Origin: Cyclaneusma minus
Taxonomy: Eukaryota; Ascomycota; Leotiomycetes; Marthamycetales; Marthamycetaceae
Direction: 5' to 3'
Assembly (NCBI GenBank): GCA_037179335.1
Contig: JAKZHN010000004.1
Span: 186,001-250,000 of the forward strand
Length of the DNA stretch: 64,000 nt
The position numbers and the translations under genes are program-made. Below are positions 20,592-31,564 of the stretch, piece by piece (within the stretch, counting starts at the first letter, position 1; the number at the start of each line of letters is the position of its first letter). The notes under the pieces were generated by a model. The model saw only the letters and a program-made list of their open reading frames with translations. It made no database searches and had not been told where the DNA came from.

Positions 20592-22265
20592 TTAATCTGT
20601 CCTCTTCCTCTGCCTGGGCAGAAGAGTCCAGCACACGACCATCACCACATACAGGCCAATCGCAATCGGATGCAAAACCCACGCACTACCCACAGCTTGC
20701 GACAGCACACCAACTACAAACGGCGCCGCCGCACCTCCACTGCTCCCAGTAGCAGAAATGAGACTCATCCCGGACAGCTGCTCCTTGCGTCCCATCAACC
20801 TGCTAAACACAGTCGCTCCACAGGGAAAGATAGGTCCCAGCAAAACACCCGAAAGAGCCACAGCTACCGCATCGCCAATGATATTTGGCGTCAACCAGAT
20901 AATGAGCTCGAAGATCGTAGCCCCGACGATAGCAATGTAAACGAAACTCTTTTCGCCCATTTTGTGTGCCAGGGGAGAGATCAAAAGACGACCCAATGTG
21001 ATGCCGCCCCAGAAGCCGGAGGTCACATATCCAATACTGGCAGGGTTGCCGTTTCGCGCGCTGATCAAGAACGAGATAACCCAGCCGGAGATTGAGACCT
21101 CGGCACCCTGGTATGCGAAGATAAATAGGGCACCGAGCAACACGGTGCGGCTCTTGAAGGCGGGGAGCATTTCTTTGATTTTGGCCAGGGGCGACTCGGA
21201 GGTGCTGGTCGCTTCGGCTTCATGGTGTTCTGTGGAGGCTTGGGGGGATGTTCTTGAAGAATTGACGGCGGAGGCGCGGGAGGAGAGGCGCTCCAGACTA
21301 GTGAGAAGCTGCTGGGGAGGTGCGAGCTCTGCTTCATAACTGCGATACGCCCAACCGGCCAGGATTCCATTTGCAATGGTCACCGCCGTCGTAATAAGAT
21401 AAAAGCGCGACCAAAGAAGTCCTGCATCTGCGGCCATGTAGGTGGCGATTAAAGGCGCAATGGTGCCACCTAATCCGTAGCTGCCGTGCATCATACCGAG
21501 CATCGTCGTGCCGTTTTGCAAGTTGACGGCAAAGATGTTGCCCAAACTGAGGTTTATGGCCATGCCGAGACCGAGGAGAAAGAAAGAGAAGACCACGACG
21601 CCAAAGGGTGGCGTGCAAACGATTGGAATAAAGCCACATAGCATGAGCGACGAAGAGATCATGAGCGTTCTAGAGCGCCCAAATCGAGCTCGTAGGTAAT
21701 CGATCTGTTCCTTGTTAACTATTGAAAAGAACGCAGATTTAGACCCATTTTTTTTTCTACTTACGAAGAAAGCGGCCAAGATGAAGCCAACAGCGTTTGT
21801 AATGAAGATAGTGGCCACAGTTGCATATCCGATATTGTAATGAGACTCCATGTAAGGCAGAAGAGCACCCACGGCGCTGTCGTTCATACCATTGCCGAAG
21901 TTCATCAAGCAGACGGACATCATGCGATACTTGTTCATGGACGGGTTGCGCCAGCTGTGTAGTGCGTGGAAGCCATTGTTTGGAGACGCTGGCCGACTCT
22001 GCTCGAGGTCATTTGGAGTCTTTGGGGTTCGGAATTCCGAAGGCGTGGCTGTACCAGACTGGTAGGGAGTAAAGTTCCTGACATTAGGCTTGGTACTCTC
22101 CAGCTCGATGTGATCGTGTGTCGCTTGGGGAACGGAATGGTATGGTCTCGGGAGAATCCGTTGAGGTGTTGAAATAGGGCTTAGAGGCGTCTGAACAGAA
22201 TCATCCTGCTGAGGACCGCCGGGGGATTGAACGTCAAAATATGATCCCAAAGAGCTTGTAGCCAT
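20592..22265 (-). CDS. MFS transporter (FucP/BSC6-like)
   Basis: Minus-strand exons 21765-22265 and 20592-21710 encode 539 residues. About 100 N-terminal residues are cytosolic and Ser/Pro/Thr-rich; the membrane part starts at YRMMSVCLMNFGNGMNDSAV. Multiple hydrophobic helices follow, with the loop-2/3 motif ARFGRSRTLM, a central charged loop of ~60 residues, and a second bundle (GFWGGITLGRLLISPLAHKMG). I read a 54-bp intron, 21711-21764 (GTAAGT start, AACAAG end). It is a multiple of three with no stop, so the unspliced 557-residue frame is also open; without it the FF-EQIDYLRARFGR join resembles the family better. Substrate unknown; sugar or general metabolite transport is only inferred. 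Confidence 0.85.
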   Translation of the reverse strand: MATSSLGSYFDVQSPGGPQQDDSVQTPLSPISTPQRILPRPYHSVPQATHDHIELESTKPNVRNFTPYQSGTATPSEFRTPKTPNDLEQSRPASPNNGFHALHSWRNPSMNKYRMMSVCLMNFGNGMNDSAVGALLPYMESHYNIGYATVATIFITNAVGFILAAFFVSRKKNGSKSAFFSIVNKEQIDYLRARFGRSRTLMISSSLMLCGFIPIVCTPPFGVVVFSFFLLGLGMAINLSLGNIFAVNLQNGTTMLGMMHGSYGLGGTIAPLIATYMAADAGLLWSRFYLITTAVTIANGILAGWAYRSYEAELAPPQQLLTSLERLSSRASAVNSSRTSPQASTEHHEAEATSTSESPLAKIKEMLPAFKSRTVLLGALFIFAYQGAEVSISGWVISFLISARNGNPASIGYVTSGFWGGITLGRLLISPLAHKMGEKSFVYIAIVGATIFELIIWLTPNIIGDAVAVALSGVLLGPIFPCGATVFSRLMGRKEQLSGMSLISATGSSGGAAAPFVVGVLSQAVGSAWVLHPIAIGLYVVMVVCWTLLPRQRKRTD

Positions 22266-22988
22266 GTTGAGAAGCTCCTATGGAGTAAGAGCACAGGAAG
22301 GAGAACGACAACGGACAGCGTCCCCAGGACAGTAATGGGCACAGGACTAAGAATGGAGCTGAAACGGCGAATATTGTGCCTCGAGGAGGGAGAGGAGGGA
22401 AAAGACGACTGGAGGTTTAGGAGGGGTTTAAATAAGAAAGAAAGCAAAAAATTCAGGTCTTGCGGTGGGATGGCAATGAGTAATTGACGGCAACCCCACC
22501 TCCCACATTCCTAGACACCTGCATGTATGAAAAAAGGCCGATAAGGAATTTCCAATCTAGCGTCGGCAAACCTGCCTATCTTGACCCACAAAAAGCGTCC
22601 AACTCCAGGCCAGACATGTGATTGAAGACGACAAAGTGCTTGCAACGACTCGAGACAGCTGGGCTAAAGCTTCCAAATTGTGGAAGCACGAAAGTCTGGT
22701 GTCCTGTATGTATTTCTAAGCGACTTTGGGCCGGCATCGGTTCGGGACGCCACACCAGTTAGGTCCTGTCGGAGGATCGGAGATACAATCTTCCTAGCGT
22801 TCCCTACCCCACGCTCCAAAATTTTGGCTGATGGAATCGCGATTCGCACTGGAGACTGACGATACGGAACACACGACGCGCAGATTCGCAATAACTTCAT
22901 CCCTCTGCTCGCCATCTTCCCCGGCATCGTTATCCTCAGTACACTCCGAATTCCGCATCGTACCCCCGGCTTTCCAGCGACAGCGATC
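22266..22988. other. Divergent promoter interval between MFS and EIF1AD-like genes
   Basis: No gene seen. It must carry both promoters, since the two genes diverge. Confidence 0.4.
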
Positions 22989-23478
22989 ATGGGCCGCCCC
23001 AAGCGCAACGTGCAGGCAGCTGCAGAAGAGACCCTGACCCCGCCGGATTCTCTCACAACCACTCAGCAAATCGCACGTGTTATCAAGGCCACAGGTAACA
23101 ACCTGTACGCATGTGCTCTCTCAAGTGGCCAGGAAATCTTGGCTGAAATGCCGGCTCGTTTCCGCAATACCATTTGGCTCAAGCGGGGAGGCTATGTGCT
23201 CGTCGACACCAAGGACGCCGTCGTCAGGGAGAACAAGATCGGTGGCGAGATAATCAATGTCGTGCGGGATGAGCACCAGTGGCGGAAGGAGGCCTATTGG
23301 TGAGGACTTGTCCATTTTCTGCCTTGTTCTGATCCATTGGTTGTGTATTGACAGTGTGCTCGTACGCACAAACAGGCCCAAGGAGTTCGTCAAAGCATTT
23401 GCATATCCCGAAGACTCTGATGAGGAAGAGTCCAACGTGGGCAAGATGCCGCCTTCTGATTCCGATGAAGAGGATTGA
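22989..23478 (+). CDS. EIF1AD-like S1/eIF1A-fold RNA-binding protein
   Basis: Exons 22989-23299 and 23376-23478 encode 137 residues. The protein has the eIF1A-type OB fold of the EIF1AD (haponin) family, distinct from eIF1A itself. Marks are QQIARVIKATGNNLY, AEMPARFRNTIWLKRGGYVLVD and EIINVV, followed by the conserved KEAYWPKEFVKAF, which spans the intron. The acceptor ACAAACAG gives the YWP join seen in the family; the earlier TTGACAG would also stay in frame and insert five residues. The tail is acidic with Ser-Asp-Glu repeats, typical of CK2-type sites. The stop lies only 28 bp from the convergent ALG3 stop. Confidence 0.88.
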
Positions 23479-23506
23479 ATGAGCGATGAGGTCAAAAATC
23501 GTGTTC

Positions 23507-24967
23507 CTATTGCACGGCGGCCGGGTCTGGCGCCACCTTTGATCCTGACTCCTCGCCCTTCTTGACGTATTCGTCGGCTCCAGTACCCCACCAGGCTCCA
23601 ATGACCGTCACGGCGAGCATAGTAACCACAACCTTCGAGCTAGTGCTGTTGCTTGGATACACATTCCACGCCCACTCCTGCAACGCCCAAAGAACAAACT
23701 GAGAGATCGGGTGTAATCGGCTCTTCCAGAGCAGGAAAGGGGTCGCCCACGAGAGGTATGCGAAGAATTGGTAGTGCAGGGATCGTGCGAAGAGCATCCC
23801 GATGGTGTTTGCCGTCAGGATGGTCGTCAACACAAAATCGGGGGTGACGTTCTGGTAGACCACATGCTGGATTCCTGCCAAAGGCTCATTCCCAGCCAGC
23901 ACATTCTCCAGCATCTTTTTGATGGAGATTCCAGCCGGTTTCAACCATCGAGTGAGAGCAAACAGCACAAGAATGGTGGCGTGTGCAATCAGCAGACTTG
24001 TTGAAAATTCTCTGCTCAGAAACATGTCCTCTCCAAGAAACTTCCAGTTGACCGTCCATTTGAATAAGAATTGCCGTGTGAACTCGAAGGCTCGGCTGAG
24101 GTACCCGACAGTAGTATTTGTCATGAATGGCAGGCCGAGTAGAATTTGGACCTGGGCCATCAACGAAGCCTGGCGGAGTCCGGAACCCACCCCCTTGGTT
24201 AAAAGGATGATGATAGCGACTGCCGGGAGGGACAAGAGGAGTGACATCTTGACGCCCACTCCCAGACTGAACACTATACTCCCCACTGTGTACATTCGTC
24301 GCTGATAAGCGTAGATGGCGATCCATAGGAATAGTACGGCAAAACAGTCGTTGAAACATCGCAAGACGAAAATGCTATGCAGACGTTTGGAGAGAACCAG
24401 CATAGGGAAGACGTATGGCGGTACCTGTGCATCCGCAACTTAGCAAACAACACTCTCCTGCAAGACAAGCTATAGAACACACCTTTGCTTTTCTGTAACA
24501 GGACATAACAACACCTAGCGTGACCAAGTATAGCATCCCGAAAATAGCTTGTGCTTTGCCAATATTCTGCCCCTTATCCGTAATCCAGTACAAGAACGTA
24601 TAGATGTATACATGTGCGGCAGGGTACACCAGGGGTCCAGTTCCGCCTTCGATCTTGCGGTAATCGCGTTCACCGGCAAGGAATTGGGAGACTTGCTGCA
24701 TGTATGCTTGCCAATCGATTTCCGTGTCTGCTCAGTTGGAAGTTAGCACTGAGGGGTCAACGGAGCGCGATTGAAGCTGGAAACACTGTTGCAACAGGGT
24801 GCATTTGAAAGAGTCTAGAGACGAAAAGACTCACAAGAAACCTTCATGACGATCATTCCGCACAGTACAGCGTCGAAGGCGAGCATGGCTGGACAGAGCC
24901 ATTTCGTGTGTTTTGGATTGGTAGCCAAGTCGAGAGCTGTCCGGTAGAGGCCTTTGATGGTGTCCAT
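23507..24967 (-). CDS. ALG3: Dol-P-Man:Man5GlcNAc2-PP-dolichol alpha-1,3-mannosyltransferase ALG3
   Basis: Minus-strand exons 24835-24967, 24483-24727 and 23507-24424 encode 431 residues. ALG3 adds the first luminal mannose (the sixth in total) to the lipid-linked N-glycan precursor in the ER membrane. Diagnostic parts are YTEIDWQAYM (rebuilt across intron 1), GGTGPLVYPAAHVYIY, LVLSKRLHSIFVLRCFND, the GVGVKMSLLLSLP helix, and GMLFARSLHYQFFAYLSW near the end. Many hydrophobic helices agree with the GT58 polytopic family. The start MDTIKGLYRTAL gives the usual short N-terminus; an in-frame ATG at 25111 would add 48 residues. Confidence 0.93.
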
Positions 24968-26390
24968 GGTTTTGAGGACTATCTCGACAACTCTTGATCC
25001 TCCAGAGCTTCCCGCGGATAACAGTTCCTCGTTTTCATAGGCGGCACTGCGGATCAATTGGTGTCGGTCGCTGATGGTGATGTGGACTGGGAGATCGAGA
25101 CTACATGACATCCCCTGGAGCTAACTATGTGGTATAACTTGTCCTTCAGCCTTGCATATGAGGCTGCAATGGAGTTGTGACAGGACTACATGTACATGTA
25201 TCCATTGACCAAGTTGGTGCCAGAAGAAATCTTGTTATTAATTGCACCATTTATAATTTCAAAGAAGTAGGATTTAGCGGTTTTTCTCTATAAGTTTTCA
25301 TATATGAGAAAGACGATGGGATAATCGACGATTCGACAATACCCCAAAGGAACCGTCTCTTGGTTTGCGAAGAGCCTTATCTTCACATCGCGAGGAGCAA
25401 AAGACGGGACCACGCATCGATTCTCTATCCCCCTGAGGCAGATGATTCCATCCGCGACAGCCCCAAATATCTCGTCGATTCTCGATTTTCGGGATTCGAC
25501 TTCCGTTCTCCATTCGATCGGCGATCCCCCGCCCGAAAGGCCAATTGGCATTCCCGCGCTTTCCAACTCCTATTCCGTGAATCGTGATGTACAACTACAT
25601 GATCAGCTGCTAAATCGTACAGTACTTTATTAGAAAGGTATCCACGGGTTTTTCTCCCAGTTTTTCGTACAAGACACAGGTGACTCCTAGATTGAAGGCC
25701 TCACTGACCCTTTGTGTAAATCGACGGATTAGTTCCCATCGATGTGAATAACTTGGAACAGTGGCGGAGTCCTGAGACTCGAAGTAGCCACTCGTTCCTA
25801 GTCCTCGAGAAGCTTGATGTTCGAAATAGCTCTTTCACGTTCGGAATTGCCATGATCTGGGCCTGCTGGCGGGCAGCAGCTATAACGATATGGGTAAGGA
25901 TACACACCCGCTTTCCAAGACGCTGAATTGCAAGATTGGTGTTTCTTGTCATTTCTTCTGATTCATACTATCTGAATCCTTCCCTGAGTTCTGGGTTTTG
26001 AATCACCCGGTACCTCCAATCACTTGCAATATTCTGATCAGTTGGGCTTCAGGCTGCATTTGATCACTTAGGCTTATCTTGAGTGTTTGTCAATCTGGAT
26101 TACTCGTCTCAGACTAAGTGTATTTACTTGAGTAGGTATTTCCTATTCATTCCGCACTCGGATTTCTTGTGCCGGCCGTGGATCTTGCCCTTTCGAATAT
26201 TGAATCTGCGGCATAAGAAGATCCGTAACAATCAAAGCTCGTGGTAGGGTCATACGATGAAAAAATGCTAGCTTTTGCAGCGTTCTAGACGATTCCTGAG
26301 TATGGTATGAACGTAGGTACCTGGTACCTCGCAGGCATATACTGCCCCTCCGCCCTCTCTCTGTCTTCTCTGTTATGTTTAGCCACAATA
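24968..26390. other. Intergenic upstream of ALG3 and of the broken GH78 gene
   Basis: No supported coding region on either strand. Both flanking genes point away from this interval, so it carries both promoters. The 25200-25310 part is AT-rich. Confidence 0.45.
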
Positions 26391-28905
26391 ATGCTAAACA
26401 CACTATCTAGCCAGCTTTTCTGTATTTCAACCCTTGTCACCGCTATTGCGGCAATCCCTTATGAAGACTATATCTTGGCGCCTCATTCCCGCTGGGTTCA
26501 TCCGGACCATGTTTACCAAGTCAACGGCTTCGTAGAGAACCCCGAGGGGGTGACAACCAGCGGTAATGGTGCGACCATCTTCTCCGGCCCAGGAACCATT
26601 ACCTACAGCTACGCAGTCGAGATTGGAGGACTTGTATCGTGACAGTGGGAAACTCATCGACGCCCGACGCCGCCATTGGGTTGACATTTGCGGAGTCCCA
26701 CGAGTTTATTAGTGCAAGTGCCAGTGATAACTCCTTAAACAGATTTGTCGTGTGGCTCCCCGTCGGAAACGGGCCGAGTACATACACGCTTCCGCCGAAA
26801 TTTCAGTACGGAGGCTTCAAATATCTTACGTTGGTGATGAATACTTCCGCAATTGTGGAAATCAGAGATGTCTTTACCAGCTTTACCCCCTACCCAGGCC
26901 AGGATCCCAGAGCGTGCACTGGATATTTCCATTCCAACGACCAATTACTAGATCGGATTTGGTATGCCGGTAGGAAAAAATGATCCCCGTCGTTGTCAGG
27001 TTATACTAATTGCCAATGTGACCAGGCGCTTATACTACACAGCTGTGTCTCATCGACCCTGCCCGCGGGGGCCCAGTCCACTACGTTGGAACAGAAGTAG
27101 TCAGTCCAGATCCTTGGTTAAACAACGTCACAATCACCAACGGAACTGCGTGCTTAGTCGATGGAGCCAAGCGGGATCGGCTGGTCTGGCCTGGAGATAT
27201 GATCGTTTCGACGCCCACAACAGCCGTCAGTACTTATCGGCTAGACGCCGTGCGAAACTCATTGGACTCGCTGCTTGAGTGGCAGGCTGCAGATGGTATG
27301 TTACCATACGTGGGCTATCCCTTAGCCAAAGAGGGTTGGATGTCTTCTACGTATCACTCTGAGACACTCCTTGCCATTTGCTTGTATGTTCAGTACTCGG
27401 GAGATGTCGCCTATTTGGAAAACAACTGGGACAGCTTCACCAACGCTATATCGTGGTCTTTAAGCTTTATGGATAGCTCCGGGTTGATGGATGTCACTTC
27501 TTCTTCTGACGACTGGCATCGGAGCGTGAGCGGTCATGTGAGTGTATAGCTCGAAACAGAACCGTCGTCAAGGAAATACTAATAGAGGCTGACTGTTTCA
27601 GAATATCAAAGCAAATGCTATATTATACCACACTCTGAACCACGCAGCTCAAGCAGCAAAAGCCATCAACCAGACGTCGGACGTCTCCAAATGGCTCAGC
27701 ACAGCTGAGAAAATCAAGTCTGCCGCTAACGCCCTCCTCTGGAACGCTACTGCGGGACTTTATCGCGACAACGAAAGCACCTCGTTGTCTCCTCAGGACG
27801 GAAATTCATGGGCAATCAAAGCCAACCTGACCCTCAACACCACACAGCAAGCAGCTATTTCCTCTGCCCTCAGAACCCGCTGGGGCCCGTACGGTGCTCC
27901 GGCCCCCGAAGCCCCGTCCCTTGACCCCGGAAGCTCAAGCATTATATCGCCCTTTTCAGGGCTTGCAACAGTTTGAACAGTCCAGTTTGGGCTTCAAACT
28001 GAAACTGGCAGTTCAGTTTGAAGCTCAAACTGGCAGTTTAGTCCGGACTGATGGCATTGGGGATTTACATTTATCCGGCCCTTTTTCCCCGGAATAATAT
28101 CTTTTCGGGACTTTTTTTTTTGGAATATAGTTTTTCCGAATACATTATATCGAGCACAAGTTTTTCTGGCCATTTGTTTTCTATTTTTTTGCCTTAAGTT
28201 TGGAAAACCAGGCATTTTCCTTACTAAACCACCAATGCCACCAGTCCGCCAATTTGTTGCCAGTTCAGTTGAACCTTTAAACTAAAACTGCCAGTTCAGT
28301 TGAAGCTTTAAACCGTTTACCCAAACTGCAGTTTCTTATAAACAGTTAACTATTGCAAGCCCTGGCCCTTTGTCGGTGGCATCGAGGCAGAGGCACATTT
28401 CCTGGCATCCAAGCCGCAATCGGCCTTAGATTTATTCCGCCTAGAGTGGGGATTCATGCTCAATGATCCACGAATGACGAATTCCACTTTCACCGAAGGC
28501 TATTCTACTGCTGGTACGCTGATTTATTTTCAAACAGCAGACTATCGGCTAAGCCATGCACATGGCTGGTCGACAGCACCAACATATCTGTTGTCGAATT
28601 TTGTGGCTGGCCTGAGCGTGGAGAATGGAGGGAGAACCTGGACTGTTGCGCCGCAACTAGGTGATCTCACCTCCGTCGAAGCAGGATTTTCGACTGCGGT
28701 TGGCGCTTTTAATGTCAGTCTCTCTGGAGATGGCAAAGGGCTGGTTACTTCGATGACTTTCTGTACACCAGAAAGAACTTCAGGGGCGGTGAAAGTTCCT
28801 GGTCAGAAAGGCTCTTTGCATAGTCAAGATATGGGCAACTTGATTGTGGCAATTGACGGCGAGGTCGCTGGTCTGGACGGAGGATGTTGGGTGTTGGTAC
28901 CGTAG
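26391..28905 (+). pseudogene. GH78-type (alpha-L-rhamnosidase-like) secreted glycosidase, disrupted
   Basis: The remains cover a signal peptide (LFCISTLVTAIAAIP), an N-terminal beta region, the (alpha/alpha)6 barrel with the DGAKRDRLVWPGDM motif (family catalytic region) and a C-terminal beta domain ending GGCWVLVP. Introns 26970-27025 and 27538-27601 splice normally. Two lesions break it. First, the frame changes at about 26625-26640 (IGGL.. must join VTVGNSS), with no plausible intron. Second, a 408-bp element at 27957-28364 interrupts the codons for SPF|VGGIEAEAH and brings a stop at 27974-27976. Removing the element and one target copy restores the reading exactly. Family assignment is moderately firm; the exact substrate is not known. 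Confidence 0.82.
27949..28372. mobile_element. Non-autonomous hAT-like MITE with 8-bp target duplication
   Basis: The element spans 27957-28364 (408 bp). Its ends are perfect 12-bp inverted repeats: CAGGGCTTGCAA at 27957 and TTGCAAGCCCTG ending at 28364. It is flanked by GCCCTTTT (27949-27956) and GCCCTTTG (28365-28372), an 8-bp duplication with one mismatch. The uninterrupted gene would read GCCCTTTG once, which identifies the left copy as the mutated one. CAGGG-type ends with 8-bp duplications are features of hAT-family elements. It has no transposase frame. Subterminal motifs AAACTGGCAGTT recur, and a second paired block lies at 28043-28060 versus 28233-28250. Confidence 0.85.
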
Positions 28906-29925
28906 AGTGATGCTCCTTGCCAGACAGTGAACAGTCTTGCAATCTGAGATGAGTTCAGTACGTGCTAGTGTCCGAGCTGTAAGGGGTGTATGCGGATCTC
29001 TAGACTCCTCTCCGCTGAAAGCTAACATAAATAAGTCACAACACGGATTTACTAGAACTTCGTCGTAAGGCTTTGTAGGTTTTGATCATGAAGCAATCAG
29101 CCTCATCTCAATTGATATTTCAATAGTGATCAATGGACACGCTAGTACCGCCCATAATGCAAGCCCTACACCGTAGTAGTAGTAGTAGTATCCCAGAAAC
29201 GCCTGCTAATTGACAGTAGTGACAAAGCAATGCAAGTGCCGACTACTATCAGGTGATGACAAGAAAACCACTCTGGCTTCGCTAAAGAAACAAAAAAGAA
29301 ACCATACAACACGTCGCAACGGCGAGTGGCAACGACGCATGTTTTGGGAAACTAAGCTACTAGCCAGCCGGTTTCCTTCCCATCCCATCCCATGATGCAG
29401 AGGGGGTAAATTGCTGCTCTTCCAGGAGTTGGGCCCCCGCTTTCCCGACTCTCCGCAAACCTCCTATCGTCAGTCCGCCCCTTTCTGGTTTCACTCAATG
29501 CAGAATGATGGGCACGCATGGCTACCAAAGTGATGAAATGCCTGGGTCCGCTGCCGGCGTTCTGAGTGAGAAGAGGCGCGCCGAATGTAATGGTGCCTTC
29601 TGTCATGCGTCGTTATGGTCATAAGTCGCGTTTTTATATGGTGTATGTTTTACATGTCACAGGGCTTGTTGATGCCACTCGTGAACATGCTGCGATCACT
29701 CTGTTCAAAACCGCCGATAGAGGGGATGTGGCAGGGTCTGAGCGAGGTTTTGCTCTAGTGCTTCGATGGGCACGCGCATCGAGGGATGTCGTCTGAGATT
29801 AGAAATTCTGCCCAGGCACAGATCGATGATTGAAGCGAGCGGGTATGGGACGAGAGTGACTAGCCAGGGCTGGGAGTACTAAACGATAATATATACTCCA
29901 GGCTTTGCTAGAGGGGGGCTCATTG
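28906..29925. other. Convergent intergenic region with a short (GTA)n microsatellite
   Basis: A GTA/TAG triplet run of about six copies lies at 29173-29191. No supported gene. The region lies between the 3' ends of the GH78 pseudogene and the kinase gene. Confidence 0.5.
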
Positions 29926-31564
29926 CTAGAACCCTTCCTCGCCAGCCTTGCAGAGCTTGATCTCGCGGCCCCACTCGGACTTGAGAACTTGAGAGGCCGT
30001 GATACGGCGAGCAGGATTCGGGTCAAGTATTGAGTAAATAACGTTGCGGCATCGGGCCTAGATAACAGTCAGTATCGGACGACTTGGGAGACCAATACGG
30101 GAGACCTACTCTGTGTAATGTCTCGATAGGGCCGTAGCCCTCCTCGGCACGACGGCCTTCCAGGTATCGCTCGTAGAACTCGTCCTCGTCCTTCTTCGCT
30201 ACACGCCAGAGATGTCGACCAGTCCTCATTGCCATGTAAATCACTCCGGTGGCCCACACATCAACGGCTCGGGCGTCGAACTCCTGGTCGATATACTCTT
30301 CAGGGGCGATATAGGGCGCGGATCCACAAAGTCCCGTCACCATGTGTGGATGGGCTTCCCATGCCATGCGAAAGCACTCTCCATTACCGAAATCAGTGAT
30401 CTTGAGAGCTCCGTGGTTTGTAAGGAGTAAGTTCTCGGGCTTCAAGTCACGATGAGCCACACCCATCTCGTGCATGTATTCGACTCCACGCATCAACTGC
30501 TTGAAGTAGCAGTCGGCTTCGGCAACCTCAAGTTTTCCGGCTGCGAGAACAAGAGTATATAAGTCACCTCCTGCGCAGAACTCCATAACCTCGCAGTAGT
30601 CGCCTTTGGCATCCTTGAGAAGGTCGAGGGTGTGGATGACATTTGGATGTCGGAGAGAAGATGAGATGCAGAATTCGGCGGTTAATCTCTTGCTGTACTT
30701 CTTCTCGTTCTCGTCGGGTCTCCTTCGGAACTCCTTAACGGCGTAGAGCTGTTCGCCATTCTTGCCCTCTTCGCGCTTATGCGATATCCGTACGATGCCA
30801 AAAGCCCCTCGGCCAACTATCTCTTGGCATTTGCCGTATTTCTCGACTAGTGTTACTGTCGAGTTCGGTCCTCCTCGCTTGTCGGTTGCCAGGATCTCCT
30901 TCTCCTTTTTCAACTGATCGACCCAGGAAGACATCAGCGATAGCTCCTTTTCATCAGCCGGTGCCTCCTTCTTCTTCGCACCGATCATATCCCGAAGCAT
31001 ATCGGAGAGCTTCTCCTGTCGTCTGGCACTCTTCAAATGGTGCTCATGACCACCCGTGGCACCCTCCTTGAAGCTAAACCGTTGATATTGCGCGGGCATG
31101 GCCCCGTCCTTGTCCTTGTCCTTCGCCTTCTCCTTTGCTTTCGGGTTCGGTTTTCCCGTTTGCGAGGGTTGTCGAGAAGGTGGATTTGAGCCCTGGCCGT
31201 CGTTCGTCTCGGGAGCTGGAGCACCACCAGCTTGGGACCCTACGCTGGACGGGGCAGGGGAATGTTCCGAGCTCATTCTGCTCGCATCTCTCGTCGAGAA
31301 CATTCGCGTCAGTCGCTTTGTCATGGACGGCTTCTCGGGCTGCGGCTTGGCTTCGGTCGATGGAGGCACAGCACTGCTATTGCCATTGCTACTGCCATTG
31401 CTATTCACATTCTCGGTGCTTGGCGAATTACTACCATTGCGGGAGGTCGGCTTGGACTCGGGCGATCCAACGCGAGATGGCGTCTGCGATAAAGACGGAG
31501 AAGGCATCGGGTTTTGGGCGCTCGACGTACGACTCGCACTTTTTACACTGCCGGCGGGAGACAT
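29926..31564 (-). CDS. Ser/Thr protein kinase of the SAT4/HAL4-HRK1 type
   Basis: Minus-strand exons 30110-31564 and 29926-30057 encode 528 residues. Fungal HAL4/SAT4-like kinases control plasma-membrane transporters and ion homeostasis. The first ~240 residues are low-complexity Ser/Pro/Asn and Lys-rich. The catalytic domain then shows the glycine loop GRGAFGIV (251-258), VAIK-type lysine K277 in YAVKEF, HRDLKPENLL with D373, DFG with D391, and the APEEYIDQEFDARAVDVWA activation/P+1 region. The second exon supplies the last helix, with DPNPARRITASQVL. The frame is open to 31636 but begins there with TTG, so the ATG at 31564 is used. The full 5' leader is not defined. Confidence 0.92.

Noticed and set aside
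26970..28364. MITE as a recruited intron of the GH78-type gene
   Set aside because: No GT donor near 27957 pairs with an AG acceptor near 28364 so as to restore the frame, and the target duplication and upstream frameshift point to disruption instead.
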